Shown here: positions 53,639 through 62,224 of the stretch, piece by piece
Position numbering within the stretch: position 1 is the stretch's first letter
How the letters are laid out: each line of letters starts with the position of its first letter
NCBI RefSeq assembly: GCF_003477605.1
Contig: NZ_QUDR01000003.1
Location: 124,001-188,000, forward strand
Direction of reading: 5' to 3'
Source: Clostridium sp. AF37-5
GTDB lineage: Bacteria > Bacillota > Clostridia > Lachnospirales > Lachnospiraceae
Length of the DNA: 64,000 bases
The notes under the pieces: generated by a model
Databases searched by the model: none
What the model was told of the DNA's origin: nothing
Seen by the model: the letters and a program-made list of their open reading frames with translations, nothing else
Translations under genes and position numbers: made by a program

Positions 53639-54253
53639 ATGGGAAATGGCAGAATATCAGCAAAGCAGGCTGAAATATTAGAATACATAAAAGCACAAAT
53701 TTTAGAAAAAGGATATCCACCGGCAGTACGGGAAATTTGTTCAGCTGTTCATTTAAAGTCAACATCTTCGGTACACTCTCATTTGGAGACATTAGAAAAG
53801 AATGGTTATATCCGCCGTGACCCGACGAAACCACGTGCAATTGAAATTATAGATGATGATTTTAATTTATCCAGGCGCGAAATCCGCAACATTCCATTGT
53901 TAGGACATGTTGCCGCCGGTGCCCCATTATTTGCGGAGCAGAATATCGAAAATTATTTTCCAATGCTTGCAGACCAGCTCCCTGCCGGTAACTTATTTAT
54001 GCTTGATGTCCGCGGTGAAAGTATGATAAATGTCGGTATTTATGACGGTGACAAAATCATTGTGCAGCAGACTCCTACTGCCAGAGACGGCGATATTGTA
54101 GTTGCATTAATTGATGATTCCGCCACGGTAAAAACTTACTACAAAGAAAGCGGACGTTACCGTCTCCAGCCGGAAAATGATTCTATGGAGCCAATTTATG
54201 TAAACGAAGTAATCATATTAGGAAAAGTAATCGGCTTATACCGCTTCTTCTAA
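53639..54253 (+). CDS. lexA: SOS repressor LexA
   Basis: LexA represses SOS genes until RecA filaments trigger its self-cleavage. The 204 residues have the N-terminal winged helix (AEILEYIKAQILEKGYPPAVREI, STSSVHSHLETLEKNGYI), the Ala93-Gly94 cleavage site in HVAAGAP, catalytic Ser128 (RGESMINVGI) and Lys165 (SATVKTYY). Two LexA-type dyads in its promoter indicate self-repression. ATG 53639 has AGGAGG 6 bases upstream. It is divergent from the SH3-mutSL operon. Confidence 0.97.
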   Translation: MGNGRISAKQAEILEYIKAQILEKGYPPAVREICSAVHLKSTSSVHSHLETLEKNGYIRRDPTKPRAIEIIDDDFNLSRREIRNIPLLGHVAAGAPLFAEQNIENYFPMLADQLPAGNLFMLDVRGESMINVGIYDGDKIIVQQTPTARDGDIVVALIDDSATVKTYYKESGRYRLQPENDSMEPIYVNEVIILGKVIGLYRFF

Positions 54254-54315
54254 ACTTATATCACAAAAACAGAGCATATAAAATCTTTTTATTGCTCTCT
54301 CGAACAAAATGCAAT

Positions 54316-54386
54316 AAAAAAATTCCATGTGTAAGAGGCTTATAACGCGAAGCGTTATCTTATCTCTTACGCATGGAATTTTTTTA
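54316..54386. terminator. Bidirectional terminator between lexA and rsfS
   Basis: A long hairpin: a 17-pair outer stem (AATTCCATG... with ...CATGGAATT, one G-T), a second inner stem ATAACGC/GCGTTAT, and A/T tracts on both flanks. It reaches into the rsfS stop codon. Confidence 0.92.
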
Positions 54387-54737
54387 TAATTCTTCTCTCG
54401 AAATCTTCTTTCCATCTTTCCAGATTCGCTCTAAATCATAAAACAAGCGGTCTTCTTTGGAAAAAACATGAACAATTACATCGCCATAATCCATCAAAAC
54501 CCAGGAAGAATTTTTATTCCCCTCAATTCTCTTGCTTTTATAGCCGGCTTCTATCATTTTTTCCTCGACTAAATCCGTCATGGCATTTAACTGATTCTGA
54601 TTTCTTCCATTTGCAATTACCAGATAATCTGCAATTATCGAAATTTCATCGACTTTAAGTATCTCAATGTCCTCTCCCAGTTTTTCATCCAAGGCATCAT
54701 AAACAATCTGTACCATTTTTTTCGACTGATTTTCCAT
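54384..54737 (-). CDS. rsfS: Ribosome silencing factor RsfS
   Basis: RsfS binds L14 and blocks subunit joining when nutrients are scarce. The 117 residues show the family blocks DEISIIADYLVIANGRNQNQLNAM, SWVLMDYGDVIVHVFSKEDRLFYDLERIW. Many Clostridia have a LytR-family gene between yqeK and rsfS; none is present here. CAGGAGG precedes the ATG. Confidence 0.95.
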   Translation of the reverse strand: MENQSKKMVQIVYDALDEKLGEDIEILKVDEISIIADYLVIANGRNQNQLNAMTDLVEEKMIEAGYKSKRIEGNKNSSWVLMDYGDVIVHVFSKEDRLFYDLERIWKDGKKISREEL

Positions 54738-54756
54738 CTAACGTTTCCTCCTGATT

Positions 54757-55953
54757 CTATTTTATTGTGAAATAATAATGAAACGCTTCCAGTGACATTT
54801 CATCAATCGGCATCTGATTCTCTTCTAAATACGTTAATGTGTTTTTTAAAATCATACCTGTTGCCTGATTCAAATCAAAAAAGGCTGTCCTTCGAATTCT
54901 TTCAAGCGGATATGGTTTGCAGTCCATATCACGGTTTGGCTCAATATAATCCGCAATGTAAATTATTTTCTCTAATGTCGTCATCTGCGACTTGCCGGTT
55001 GTATGACAGGCAATGGCAGAACAAATTTCATCATCTTCTATGCCATATCGAAGCACCGCTAATTTAGCACCTAATTTCCCATGAATTACAGCAGGGGTAC
55101 TTTTTTCGGACTCAGACAATGGAATTTCCAGTTTCTCACATAAGGCAAATATCTCTTCATTCGTCAGATATTTCGCACAGTCATGCAAAAGACCGGCTAA
55201 TTTTGCTCTTTGCAGTGAAACATCATCATGCATCATGGCAAGATTTGCCGCCATATTGGCAACTCCTAACGTATGAACAAATCGTTTCGGCCGAAGCGAT
55301 GCCGCTAAGCAGTCCATCTGTTCTTTTTCGTTTTTAGGTATTTCAAAACTAGAGTCACCATATAACCGGTGCATCTGAATATAACGTACCACAGGCTCCG
55401 GACAATATCCAATAATTGACTTTCCCTTTTTAATACGTTTTCGGATTTCATGTGAAGAAATTGACATGGCAGGTATTTTCAGTGGACGAAAATCTCCATC
55501 TAACCGTTCACTTAACTGCTTGCAGTACTCTTTCGTCTGCTCATAGGAAACCTCATCCCGTGAGGCAGCCAATATCGTACACAATTTCACAATTTTTTCC
55601 GGATGATACCACTGTTCAAACTGCGCTAAAGAGTCGCCACCCATAATAAAATAAAAGTGCGCATCTTCTCTTTCTTTCTTTAATTCTACAAGTGTGTCAT
55701 ACGTGTATGTTTTCCCTTCTCTTTTATATTCAACATTTGAATATTTAAAATACGGGGTTTTGTCAATCGCAAACTGAACCATACGTTTTCTATGTTCTTT
55801 TTCTGCAATTTCATCCTGATTTTTGTGCGGTGGTTTCGCTGATGGCATAAACCATATTTCATCCAATTTATACTGTTCATACGCAGCCTGAGCCATCATC
55901 AAATGAGCATTATGAATCGGATTAAATGTTCCGCCCATGATTCCGATTTTCAT
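54757..55953 (-). CDS. nadD: NadD-YqeK fusion: nicotinate-nucleotide adenylyltransferase plus HD hydrolase
   Basis: Residues 1-200 are NadD, which adenylates nicotinate mononucleotide in NAD synthesis: GGTFNPIHNAHLMMAQAA (HIGH-type nucleotide site), FMPSAKPPHK and ISSHEIRKRIKKG. Residues 215-398 are a YqeK-type HD-domain hydrolase, a family that splits diadenosine tetraphosphate: HTLGVANMAANLAMM, LAGLLHDCAKYL and YIADYIEPNRD. In Bacillus these are separate adjacent genes; here one frame covers both, with no internal stop or start needed. It lies between yhbY and rsfS. Confidence 0.92.
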   Translation of the reverse strand: MKIGIMGGTFNPIHNAHLMMAQAAYEQYKLDEIWFMPSAKPPHKNQDEIAEKEHRKRMVQFAIDKTPYFKYSNVEYKREGKTYTYDTLVELKKEREDAHFYFIMGGDSLAQFEQWYHPEKIVKLCTILAASRDEVSYEQTKEYCKQLSERLDGDFRPLKIPAMSISSHEIRKRIKKGKSIIGYCPEPVVRYIQMHRLYGDSSFEIPKNEKEQMDCLAASLRPKRFVHTLGVANMAANLAMMHDDVSLQRAKLAGLLHDCAKYLTNEEIFALCEKLEIPLSESEKSTPAVIHGKLGAKLAVLRYGIEDDEICSAIACHTTGKSQMTTLEKIIYIADYIEPNRDMDCKPYPLERIRRTAFFDLNQATGMILKNTLTYLEENQMPIDEMSLEAFHYYFTIK

Positions 55954-55961
55954 TCTTTTAC

Positions 55962-56270
55962 CTACTCCTTTGTATTTTTTGCCTTTGGCAGTTCAATTTT
56001 TTTCTTTGTTTTAGATTCACGATATAATACAATTTTTCTTCCGATTACCTGTACTACATCCGAATGAGTCCGTTCTGCTAACAGTGCTGCAACATCACCG
56101 GGCATTGCCACACAGTTTTTTAATACATTAATTTTGATTAATTCTCTTGCCTCTAATGCCTGTTCTACCGATTCTGTAAGTTCCGGTGTGATGGTTGCCT
56201 TGCCAATCTGCATGATTGGTTCCATCTTCATTGCCAGGCTTTTTAAATAGGCTCTTTGTTTGCTTGTCAT
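55962..56270 (-). CDS. yhbY: YhbY family ribosome-assembly RNA-binding protein (CRM domain)
   Basis: YhbY binds precursor 50S particles. The 102 residues contain the CRM fold: TSKQRAYLKSLAMKMEPIMQIGK, ELIKINVLKNC and VVQVIGRKIVLYRES. ATG 56270 has GGAGG six bases upstream. The open frame continues 55 codons further upstream, but that part reads through a GC-rich palindromic repeat, so it is not protein sequence. Confidence 0.93.
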   Translation of the reverse strand: MTSKQRAYLKSLAMKMEPIMQIGKATITPELTESVEQALEARELIKINVLKNCVAMPGDVAALLAERTHSDVVQVIGRKIVLYRESKTKKKIELPKAKNTKE

Positions 56271-56289
56271 TTTTTCCTCCTTCTTGCTT

Positions 56290-56412
56290 CGCATTGCTAC
56301 GCGCAGCGCGCCTCGCTTCATCTCGGTCGCGCTACGCGCGACATACATCTGCGCGAATACACTTATTTGCAAGCGAGCTTGCATAAGTGTATTCATGCAG
56401 ATGTGCGTTGCT
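56290..56412. repeat. GC-rich palindromic intergenic element
   Basis: Between obg and yhbY lies an about 120-base element, far richer in CGCG than its surroundings. It has a short hairpin GTCGCGC-TAC-GCGCGAC (56326-56342) and a long hairpin at 56345-56404 (outer stem ACATCTGC with GCAGATGT, middle AATACACTTA with TAAGTGTATT, inner TGCAAGC with GCTTGCA). It resembles dispersed palindromic repeats (REP-like) but no second copy is in this window. Confidence 0.7.
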
Positions 56413-56418
56413 TTGTAG

Positions 56419-57711
56419 TTATCGCATAAATTCAAATTGCCAGCCGTACATTTTTACGGTGTCGCCTTCTTCGATTCCAAGTTTTTCTAATTCGTCAAGG
56501 ATTCCGTTTGTTTTTAAGAATTTTTGGAAGAATTCAAATCCTTTTTCGGAATCCAGATTGGTATAACCAAGCATTCTTTCGATACGAGGACCTTCGACAA
56601 TGTAAAGTCCTTCTTCTTCCTCGCTTTTTTCAACCGTATACGGTTCATTTGAGAAATCCGGTTCTTTTATCATGTATTCTTTTTCAAAAACAACCTGTTC
56701 TTCTTTGACATGGTCAAGCATGTCTTTGACATGATAAAGTAATGCCTGCACACCTTCTCCGCTGACAGCAGATATCGGAAATACTGAAATTCCTTCCGGT
56801 TCAAATTCATCCTTGATTGCCTGCAATACTTTTTCACGGTCTTCACCATAAAAGCAATCGATTTTGTTGGCAGCAATGACCTGCGGGCGCTTAGCAATTT
56901 TCGGATTATAAGCTTTTAATTCCTCGTTAATGGCATGAATGTCTTCAATTGGGTCTCTGCCCTCTGTGGATGCTGCATCCACCATATGAATGAGCACGCG
57001 GGTACGTTCAATATGACGTAAAAATTCATGTCCTAATCCAACACCTTCTGAAGCTCCTTCAATCAATCCCGGAATATCAGCGATAACAAATCCATCGGCA
57101 CCATCTAAATCAACCACACCAAGATTTGGATTCAAAGTTGTAAAATGATAATTTGCAATCTTTGGCTGTGCGTTCGTCACTCTTGATAAAAGGGTAGACT
57201 TTCCGACATTTGGGAATCCAACCAAACCAACATCAGCAATAACTTTTAATTCAAGGATAACTTCAAGTTCAATACCGGGTTTGCCCGGCTGGGCATACTT
57301 AGGCACCTGCATCGTAGGTGTTGCAAAATGCTGGTTTCCCTTTCCGCCGTTTCCACCTTTTAGTACCACTTCTCTATTATTTTCGTAAGACATATCGGTA
57401 ATTACCTGTCCTGTCTGTGCCTCACGTACAATTGTACCTGCCGGCACCTTTACGATTTTATCTTCTCCATCAGCTCCGTGACAGCGTCTTTTGCCGCCCG
57501 GCTCTCCGTCTCCTGCAAAATATTTCCTCACATGACGGAATTCGTTTAACGTATTAATGCCCGGGTCAACTTCAAATATCAAATCACCGCCGCGGCCACC
57601 ATCGCCACCATCCGGTCCACCGTTAGCAACGTATTTTTCACGGCGGAAACTAACATGACCGTCACCGCCTTTTCCGGAGCGGATTGTTATCTTCGCTCGA
57701 TCTGCAAACAT
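56419..57711 (-). CDS. obg: GTPase Obg/CgtA
   Basis: Obg is an essential GTPase acting in 50S assembly and stress signalling. The 430 residues have the glycine-rich Obg domain (MFADRAKITIRSGKGGDG, GPDGGDGGRGG, GKGNQHFATP), the G domain (GFPNVGKSTLLS, DIPGLIEGA, ANKIDCF) and a C-terminal OCT domain ending KMYGWQFEFM. ATG 57711 has AAAGGAAA upstream; the longer frame would begin in a hairpin after rpmA. It is followed by the palindromic element, then yhbY. Confidence 0.96.
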   Translation of the reverse strand: MFADRAKITIRSGKGGDGHVSFRREKYVANGGPDGGDGGRGGDLIFEVDPGINTLNEFRHVRKYFAGDGEPGGKRRCHGADGEDKIVKVPAGTIVREAQTGQVITDMSYENNREVVLKGGNGGKGNQHFATPTMQVPKYAQPGKPGIELEVILELKVIADVGLVGFPNVGKSTLLSRVTNAQPKIANYHFTTLNPNLGVVDLDGADGFVIADIPGLIEGASEGVGLGHEFLRHIERTRVLIHMVDAASTEGRDPIEDIHAINEELKAYNPKIAKRPQVIAANKIDCFYGEDREKVLQAIKDEFEPEGISVFPISAVSGEGVQALLYHVKDMLDHVKEEQVVFEKEYMIKEPDFSNEPYTVEKSEEEEGLYIVEGPRIERMLGYTNLDSEKGFEFFQKFLKTNGILDELEKLGIEEGDTVKMYGWQFEFMR

Positions 57712-57737
57712 ACTTTTTTCCTTTCTATGAACGAATA

Positions 57738-57763
57738 AGGGGCTGCACATAAGGCAGCCCCCT
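57738..57763 (-). terminator. Hairpin between rpmA and obg
   Basis: A perfect eight-pair GC stem (GGGGCTGC with GCAGCCCC) with a seven-base loop lies after the rpmA stop. The following TTATTCGTT is a poor T tract, so it may reduce rather than stop read-through into obg. Confidence 0.6.
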
Positions 57764-57780
57764 GACAAATCATTTCGATT

Positions 57781-58068
57781 TTATTTGCTTTCCACTGGAT
57801 ATACGGAAGCCTGTTTTTTATCTCTTCCTTTTCTCTCGAAACGAAGAACACCGTCTACCAAAGCATACAATGTATCGTCTCCACCTTTACCAACATTAAC
57901 ACCCGGATGAATCTTGGTGCCACGCTGTCTGTAAAGAATATTTCCAGCCAAAACAAACTGTCCGTCAGCTCTTTTAGCGCCTAAGCGTTTAGATTCGGAA
58001 TCTCTACCGTTCTTTGTAGAACCCATTCCTTTTTTATGAGCAAACAACTGAAGGTTCATTTTCAACAT
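57781..58068 (-). CDS. rpmA: 50S ribosomal protein L27, with cleavable N-terminal extension
   Basis: L27 reaches the peptidyl-transferase centre. The 95 residues start [14 protein letters not shown], whose first ten residues are the extension removed after FA by the protease Prp in Bacillota, so that the mature protein starts with a His-Lys-Lys. The rest ([45 protein letters not shown]) is standard. The prp gene lies immediately upstream. GGAGG precedes the ATG. Confidence 0.97.
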   Translation of the reverse strand: MLKMNLQLFAHKKGMGSTKNGRDSESKRLGAKRADGQFVLAGNILYRQRGTKIHPGVNVGKGGDDTLYALVDGVLRFERKGRDKKQASVYPVESK

Positions 58069-58080
58069 GGTCTTTTCCTC

Positions 58081-58401
58081 CTAACGATTAATAATTTGAA
58101 CATACTTCTTTCCATATTCTTCGGCAATATGTTCGATTCCCAATAGCATGGACTGTAACAATAACTGTGTTTTCTCCGAAATTTCTCCTGTCAAATCAAA
58201 AGAAATCATTCCTCTTTCCTCATCCATACCCTCCGAGAAGGAATCCTCCGTAAATTCTTCAATTGAATTTACACAGTTAATGGCGAGAACAGAAATCGAA
58301 GCACAAACAATATCACTGCCCCGGTCCGCGTATCCGGCATGCCCTTCCATATGAAAACCCGTTATGTTCCCATTCTGCTTTTTTACAATTACCTGAATCA
58401 T
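58081..58401 (-). CDS. prp: Ribosomal-processing cysteine protease Prp
   Basis: Prp (YsxB) cleaves the L27 N-terminal extension. The 106 residues show the catalytic histidine and cysteine in MEGHAGYADRGSDIVCASIS (His21, Cys33). It lies between rplU and rpmA, its substrate, the conserved Bacillota order. Confidence 0.95.
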   Translation of the reverse strand: MIQVIVKKQNGNITGFHMEGHAGYADRGSDIVCASISVLAINCVNSIEEFTEDSFSEGMDEERGMISFDLTGEISEKTQLLLQSMLLGIEHIAEEYGKKYVQIINR

Positions 58402-58417
58402 AGATTCACCTGAAAGA

Positions 58418-58726
58418 TTAAGCGTTAATCTTTTCGATTTTTACCTGAGTAAATGGCTGTCTATGACCATTCTTTTTGTGGTATCCGGTTTTTCTCTTAT
58501 AACGATAAACAATAACCTTTTTACTTTTGCCTTCTGCTACTACAGTTGCTTTGACAGAAGCTCCGTCAACAGTTGGAGTACCAACTTTGACATCTTTGTC
58601 ACCAACTAAAAGTACCTGGTCAAAAGTAACTTCGGAACCAGCTTCCAAACCAAGTTTTTCAACTTTGATTACGTCGCCTTCTTCTACTTTATACTGCTTA
58701 CCACCGGTTGCTATAATTGCGTACAT
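58418..58726 (-). CDS. rplU: 50S ribosomal protein L21
   Basis: L21 binds 23S rRNA in the large subunit. The 102 residues start [14 protein letters not shown] and end in the signature [29 protein letters not shown] 58726 is preceded by AGGAGGTG; an upstream frame to 58756 lies in the leader. It begins the rplU-prp-rpmA-obg run and has its own promoter and a leader. Confidence 0.97.
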   Translation of the reverse strand: MYAIIATGGKQYKVEEGDVIKVEKLGLEAGSEVTFDQVLLVGDKDVKVGTPTVDGASVKATVVAEGKSKKVIVYRYKRKTGYHKKNGHRQPFTQVKIEKINA

Positions 58727-58814
58727 ATAGCACCTCCTAATAAAATTACTCGCCAACTATGGTGCCTGTCTCATGAAAAATGGACAGAACTATAACCTCG
58801 TTGTGCGGCATACG
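58727..58814 (-). promoter_or_regulatory. Candidate L21 leader RNA
   Basis: The about 88-base untranslated leader of rplU contains a hairpin CTGTC/GACAG around 13 bases, flanked by CGAGGTTATAGTT and CCATAGTTGGCGAG. The position matches the L21 leader element of Bacillota, which would let L21 control its own operon. A covariance search is needed to confirm it. Confidence 0.5.
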
Positions 58815-58820
58815 CTTAAC

Positions 58821-58850
58821 AGTATAGCATGACCAATCACACTATGTCAA
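58821..58850 (-). promoter_or_regulatory. Promoter of rplU-prp-rpmA
   Basis: On the - strand a perfect TTGACA (58845-58850), 18 bases, TATACT (58821-58826), starting 44 bases after the stop of the upstream surface-protein gene. Confidence 0.82.
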
Positions 58851-58893
58851 GTATTTTTCATGAACATTTGACGCAAACGAAACCAGCCCAAAT

Positions 58894-61800
58894 TTATTTT
58901 TTGATCTTGACTTTCTTGTTCAGTCCTCTGGCACGAAGTACCTTTTTATATGCTTTATATTTACTCTTTGGCACTTTAATAACTGTCTTTTTTCGGATGC
59001 TCTTAAATGTTTTTTTAGCAACCGTTTTCTTTGTCAGTTTCTTTGTTTTGATTTCAAGCAGAGTCAGTTTTTTGCAGTTACTAAAGGCTTTTTCTCCAAT
59101 GGAAGTAACATCGTACTCAACACCCTGAACGGTAATGCTCTCAGGAATGGTGACTTTTTTCTTCTTTTTGTTTGTATAGCCTGTAAATTCAACCGTAGAG
59201 CCCTTTGCCTTTGATTTCGTTACTCTGTATTTATTTCCTTTTACTTTCAGTATTGCACCGACCTTTTTCGGTACTGCTTTTTCCCTTTCAGCAGGCTTCT
59301 TCGTCGCCTGAGAATCCGAGGTCTTGGTCGGTTTTGCAGTTGGCGTTGCAGCTGGTTTGTCGGTTGGTTTTGCAGTTGGCGTTACAGCTGGTTTGTCGGT
59401 TGGTTTTGCAGTTGGCGTTACAACCGGCTTTTCTGCCGGTGCTTCTTTGATGGTATAAACCACTTCTACCTTAGCAGTGCCTACCGATACAGTGGCTTTG
59501 ATGGTACCGGGACTGGTAAGGTCCTCTGTCCGAGTTCCCTCACGTGTATAAAAGATTTCATAAGGCACTTCTATTTTGCCCCATTCTTCACTTAACTCGA
59601 TACCAATGTCAACTGCATGGGCTGTTTTATCATATACAGTATCCTTGCCACTGACTGTCATCCTCACTGAATGAGCAGAATCCTTCTTACAAATACCTGT
59701 GATTACATTTCCTTGTGCAGTATATATTGTGTCATGAGCGGTCGGTGATTCCGGAAGTTTTTCATTGGAATAACTCTTCACACATTCCTGATAACCGGTA
59801 TATACTGTTCCGTGTGAAGAATCCGCCACCGGAGCTTTGTCATTTTCACCGTCATTGTCGATGTTCTGGTACCAATACTGGCTTCCGTCACTCACTCCAT
59901 GGTTCAGAAGGCTGCACACTTCTCCAGAGGCAAACTGCTGTGCCGTCTTAGCATTTTTATCTTCTGCTTTTTCTGAAAGATAATATGTATTTTCAATATG
60001 GCTTCCGGTAAATGATTGGCTAAGCGGATAAGTATCGCCATCTCCATCAAACGTAATGTCCTTTACAAAACTATCCTTAATCGTGCCATAATTTCCGCCG
60101 GCTAATGCGCTGTGAACCCGAAGTTTAATAGTCATTTCATCGTCATACTCTGTCTTCTTCTTCGTTTTTATGACAGCATTCTCCACCGCACAATTTTCGA
60201 TTGTTCCATAATTGTTGGAACAGAGAATACCAGAGCGAAAATCTGCCGAATAATTTCTAGATGGCACCGTTGCATTCCGGATACGCACATTTTTGATGGT
60301 ACCATAATTATTTCCCATCAAAATATATGGATAATAGTTACTTTTCACATTGGTAATACTATGTCCATTTCCATCAAATATGCCATAAAATGAACTTGCG
60401 ACACCATTGAGCAATCCAGAAACATCTTCTTCACTAAAATCAATATCAGCATCCAAAAGAACATTTAATGCATCATCCTTTAGAAGCAGCTTATGCAGCG
60501 AATCAAGATCGGCTTTTCCCCCTATTTTCACAAACCATTTTCCATCTTTTTTAACTGCCGGAAGACAGGATGTATAACTTGCACCTTGTTTTACCGTATC
60601 TCCCGGATAGGCGACAAAACTATCACCATTTCTGTCCTGTGCAAAATAGAACACTTCATTCGGCAGCACATCTCCTTCAAATTTTTCTCCATCCACAGTC
60701 ACTCCTAATTCCACTTCGCGCAAAGTAATCATCATATCTTCTGTGATTTTGTCCGGAGTCCCTGCACTTCCGTAGTCATATTCGTAATATCTTTGTCCGT
60801 CAAAGTATCGATTTCCCAATTTGAATCCATCCGGCACCACGAACTCTTGTTGATTTGTCTCTCCTTCAACCTGAAGCGTAATCTTGTGAGTACTTACTGC
60901 CGGGTCATCCTTAATCATGTTTTCTATTGCATGTCCGCTATCCCCATCACTCTGGTAAGTATATGTATAAACGCTTCCATCTTCCAATGTAATTATGTTT
61001 TTCCCATATTCCATAAAGCACTTCAAGGTGCCGTCTTCTGCGGTCTGGAGATTCGTGACTGGCTGCCCGTTAATGGTTTTCACTTTGGTATTTTCTAAAA
61101 GTCCATCCACGGTAAAAAGACCGATTTTCCTGCCATACACATCTGACACGTCTGACATGCGATTCAGAGTAAAATATTGCTCATCATAGGAAATTACACT
61201 ATTGCAAATTACCGTATTTGACCCTTCTGACTCTACAATGCCAATTTTAACACTTTGCTGGGTTGGAGATTTCTGTTTCGCCGTTATCTTCGCTCCGTCA
61301 ATGTATACACTATTCCTGCCTTTAAGAAAATACGAAATCCATTCTTTCTCTGCATCATCAGTCAGTGACAGTTCTCCGCCCAAAATAGCGATATCCTTAG
61401 CATAAACACAACGACCATCACCGTAGGATAAATCTGCTTTTCCTCCAGTCATTGTAAATTTTTCCACCCCCTCAATTGCTCCATAGGCAACCAAATCTCC
61501 ACCTTCCAATGTGACAGTTCCCTGACGACGATTTTCTCCCTCTTTCCTTCCGAATATAGAATAACCATAGTTTTCTTCTTCCTCTGAATCTTCTTTGCAG
61601 TTACCTAGCATCAAAGTAAGACGGCCGTTACCTTCTTTGAGCGTTATATCACCAGTTACCTGAATCACATAACTATAATCCTTATCCGGCGATGTAAGAC
61701 AGGAATCCTCTTCCACATACAGATTTGCTGTTCCTTCGATGTCCAGTACCGGAAAAAGCTGGTTGGTATAGATATTACCACAACTATCCACACCCGAATC

Positions 61801-62202
61801 ATACATCTGATTATTTTGAATCTGTGCTCCATCAAAAATAATATTTGCTTCCACTCCCTTTTCTACCTTGATGTGAGTGTCGACAAATGCACCATTGATC
61901 TCATTGGAGCCTTTGATGATGTAAGTTCCATTTTTTGCAATATTAATTTCGATGACGGTAGTAGTAAAATCCTCACCATACGCATCTACAAAGGTTTTTT
62001 CTTGTCTAAGAGCCGCATCTGCCAGATTAAAAGTCACTGCGTTTTCTGTAGGCAGGGAAAGCTTCTGCATTTCTTCCATAACTGCCCTTCCCTTGGCATA
62101 CGCTTCTGCATAGGATACGGTCGGGATACTTGTAAGCACCGTAGCCGATAATGTTGCAATACAAATCCCTTTTTGTGCCTGTCTGTAAAATTTCTTTCTC
62201 AT
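58894..62202 (-). CDS. Large secreted surface protein with beta-helix/GLUG-like region, Thr/Pro repeats and BspA-like C-terminus
   Basis: The 1102-residue protein has a signal peptide (about 1-34, ending SYAEA), a beta-rich region up to about 560 with repeated G-[LV]-T-[LM]-x-G-G patterns, a GLUG-like parallel beta-helix (about 610-730: YGIFDGNGHSITNV, NYGTIKNVRI, NYGTIENC), a Pro/Thr linker with a 12-residue repeat, and a Lys-rich C-terminus with a BspA-type segment (VTSIGEKAFSNCKKLTLLEI). No LPXTG or other wall anchor is seen. ATG 62202 has GGAGG upstream. It sits, with a GT8 gene, between rng and rplU. Confidence 0.82.
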   Translation of the reverse strand: MRKKFYRQAQKGICIATLSATVLTSIPTVSYAEAYAKGRAVMEEMQKLSLPTENAVTFNLADAALRQEKTFVDAYGEDFTTTVIEINIAKNGTYIIKGSNEINGAFVDTHIKVEKGVEANIIFDGAQIQNNQMYDSGVDSCGNIYTNQLFPVLDIEGTANLYVEEDSCLTSPDKDYSYVIQVTGDITLKEGNGRLTLMLGNCKEDSEEEENYGYSIFGRKEGENRRQGTVTLEGGDLVAYGAIEGVEKFTMTGGKADLSYGDGRCVYAKDIAILGGELSLTDDAEKEWISYFLKGRNSVYIDGAKITAKQKSPTQQSVKIGIVESEGSNTVICNSVISYDEQYFTLNRMSDVSDVYGRKIGLFTVDGLLENTKVKTINGQPVTNLQTAEDGTLKCFMEYGKNIITLEDGSVYTYTYQSDGDSGHAIENMIKDDPAVSTHKITLQVEGETNQQEFVVPDGFKLGNRYFDGQRYYEYDYGSAGTPDKITEDMMITLREVELGVTVDGEKFEGDVLPNEVFYFAQDRNGDSFVAYPGDTVKQGASYTSCLPAVKKDGKWFVKIGGKADLDSLHKLLLKDDALNVLLDADIDFSEEDVSGLLNGVASSFYGIFDGNGHSITNVKSNYYPYILMGNNYGTIKNVRIRNATVPSRNYSADFRSGILCSNNYGTIENCAVENAVIKTKKKTEYDDEMTIKLRVHSALAGGNYGTIKDSFVKDITFDGDGDTYPLSQSFTGSHIENTYYLSEKAEDKNAKTAQQFASGEVCSLLNHGVSDGSQYWYQNIDNDGENDKAPVADSSHGTVYTGYQECVKSYSNEKLPESPTAHDTIYTAQGNVITGICKKDSAHSVRMTVSGKDTVYDKTAHAVDIGIELSEEWGKIEVPYEIFYTREGTRTEDLTSPGTIKATVSVGTAKVEVVYTIKEAPAEKPVVTPTAKPTDKPAVTPTAKPTDKPAATPTAKPTKTSDSQATKKPAEREKAVPKKVGAILKVKGNKYRVTKSKAKGSTVEFTGYTNKKKKKVTIPESITVQGVEYDVTSIGEKAFSNCKKLTLLEIKTKKLTKKTVAKKTFKSIRKKTVIKVPKSKYKAYKKVLRARGLNKKVKIKK
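59330..59420. repeat. Tandem 36-base repeat in the surface-protein gene
   Basis: About 2.5 near-identical copies of a 36-base unit, starting at 59330, 59366 and 59402, encode TPTAKPTDKPAV. The near identity suggests recent duplication and possible length variation. Confidence 0.85.
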
Positions 62203-62224
62203 TTTTTCCTCCATTTCTCTCATT

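Noticed and set aside
56271..56435. N-terminal extension of yhbY by 55 codons
   Set aside because: The extension reads through the palindromic GC-rich element; GGAGG and ATG at 56270 give the standard protein length.
59330..59420. CRISPR-like array
   Set aside because: The 36-base repeats are directly joined with no spacers and encode a Thr/Pro/Lys linker in frame.
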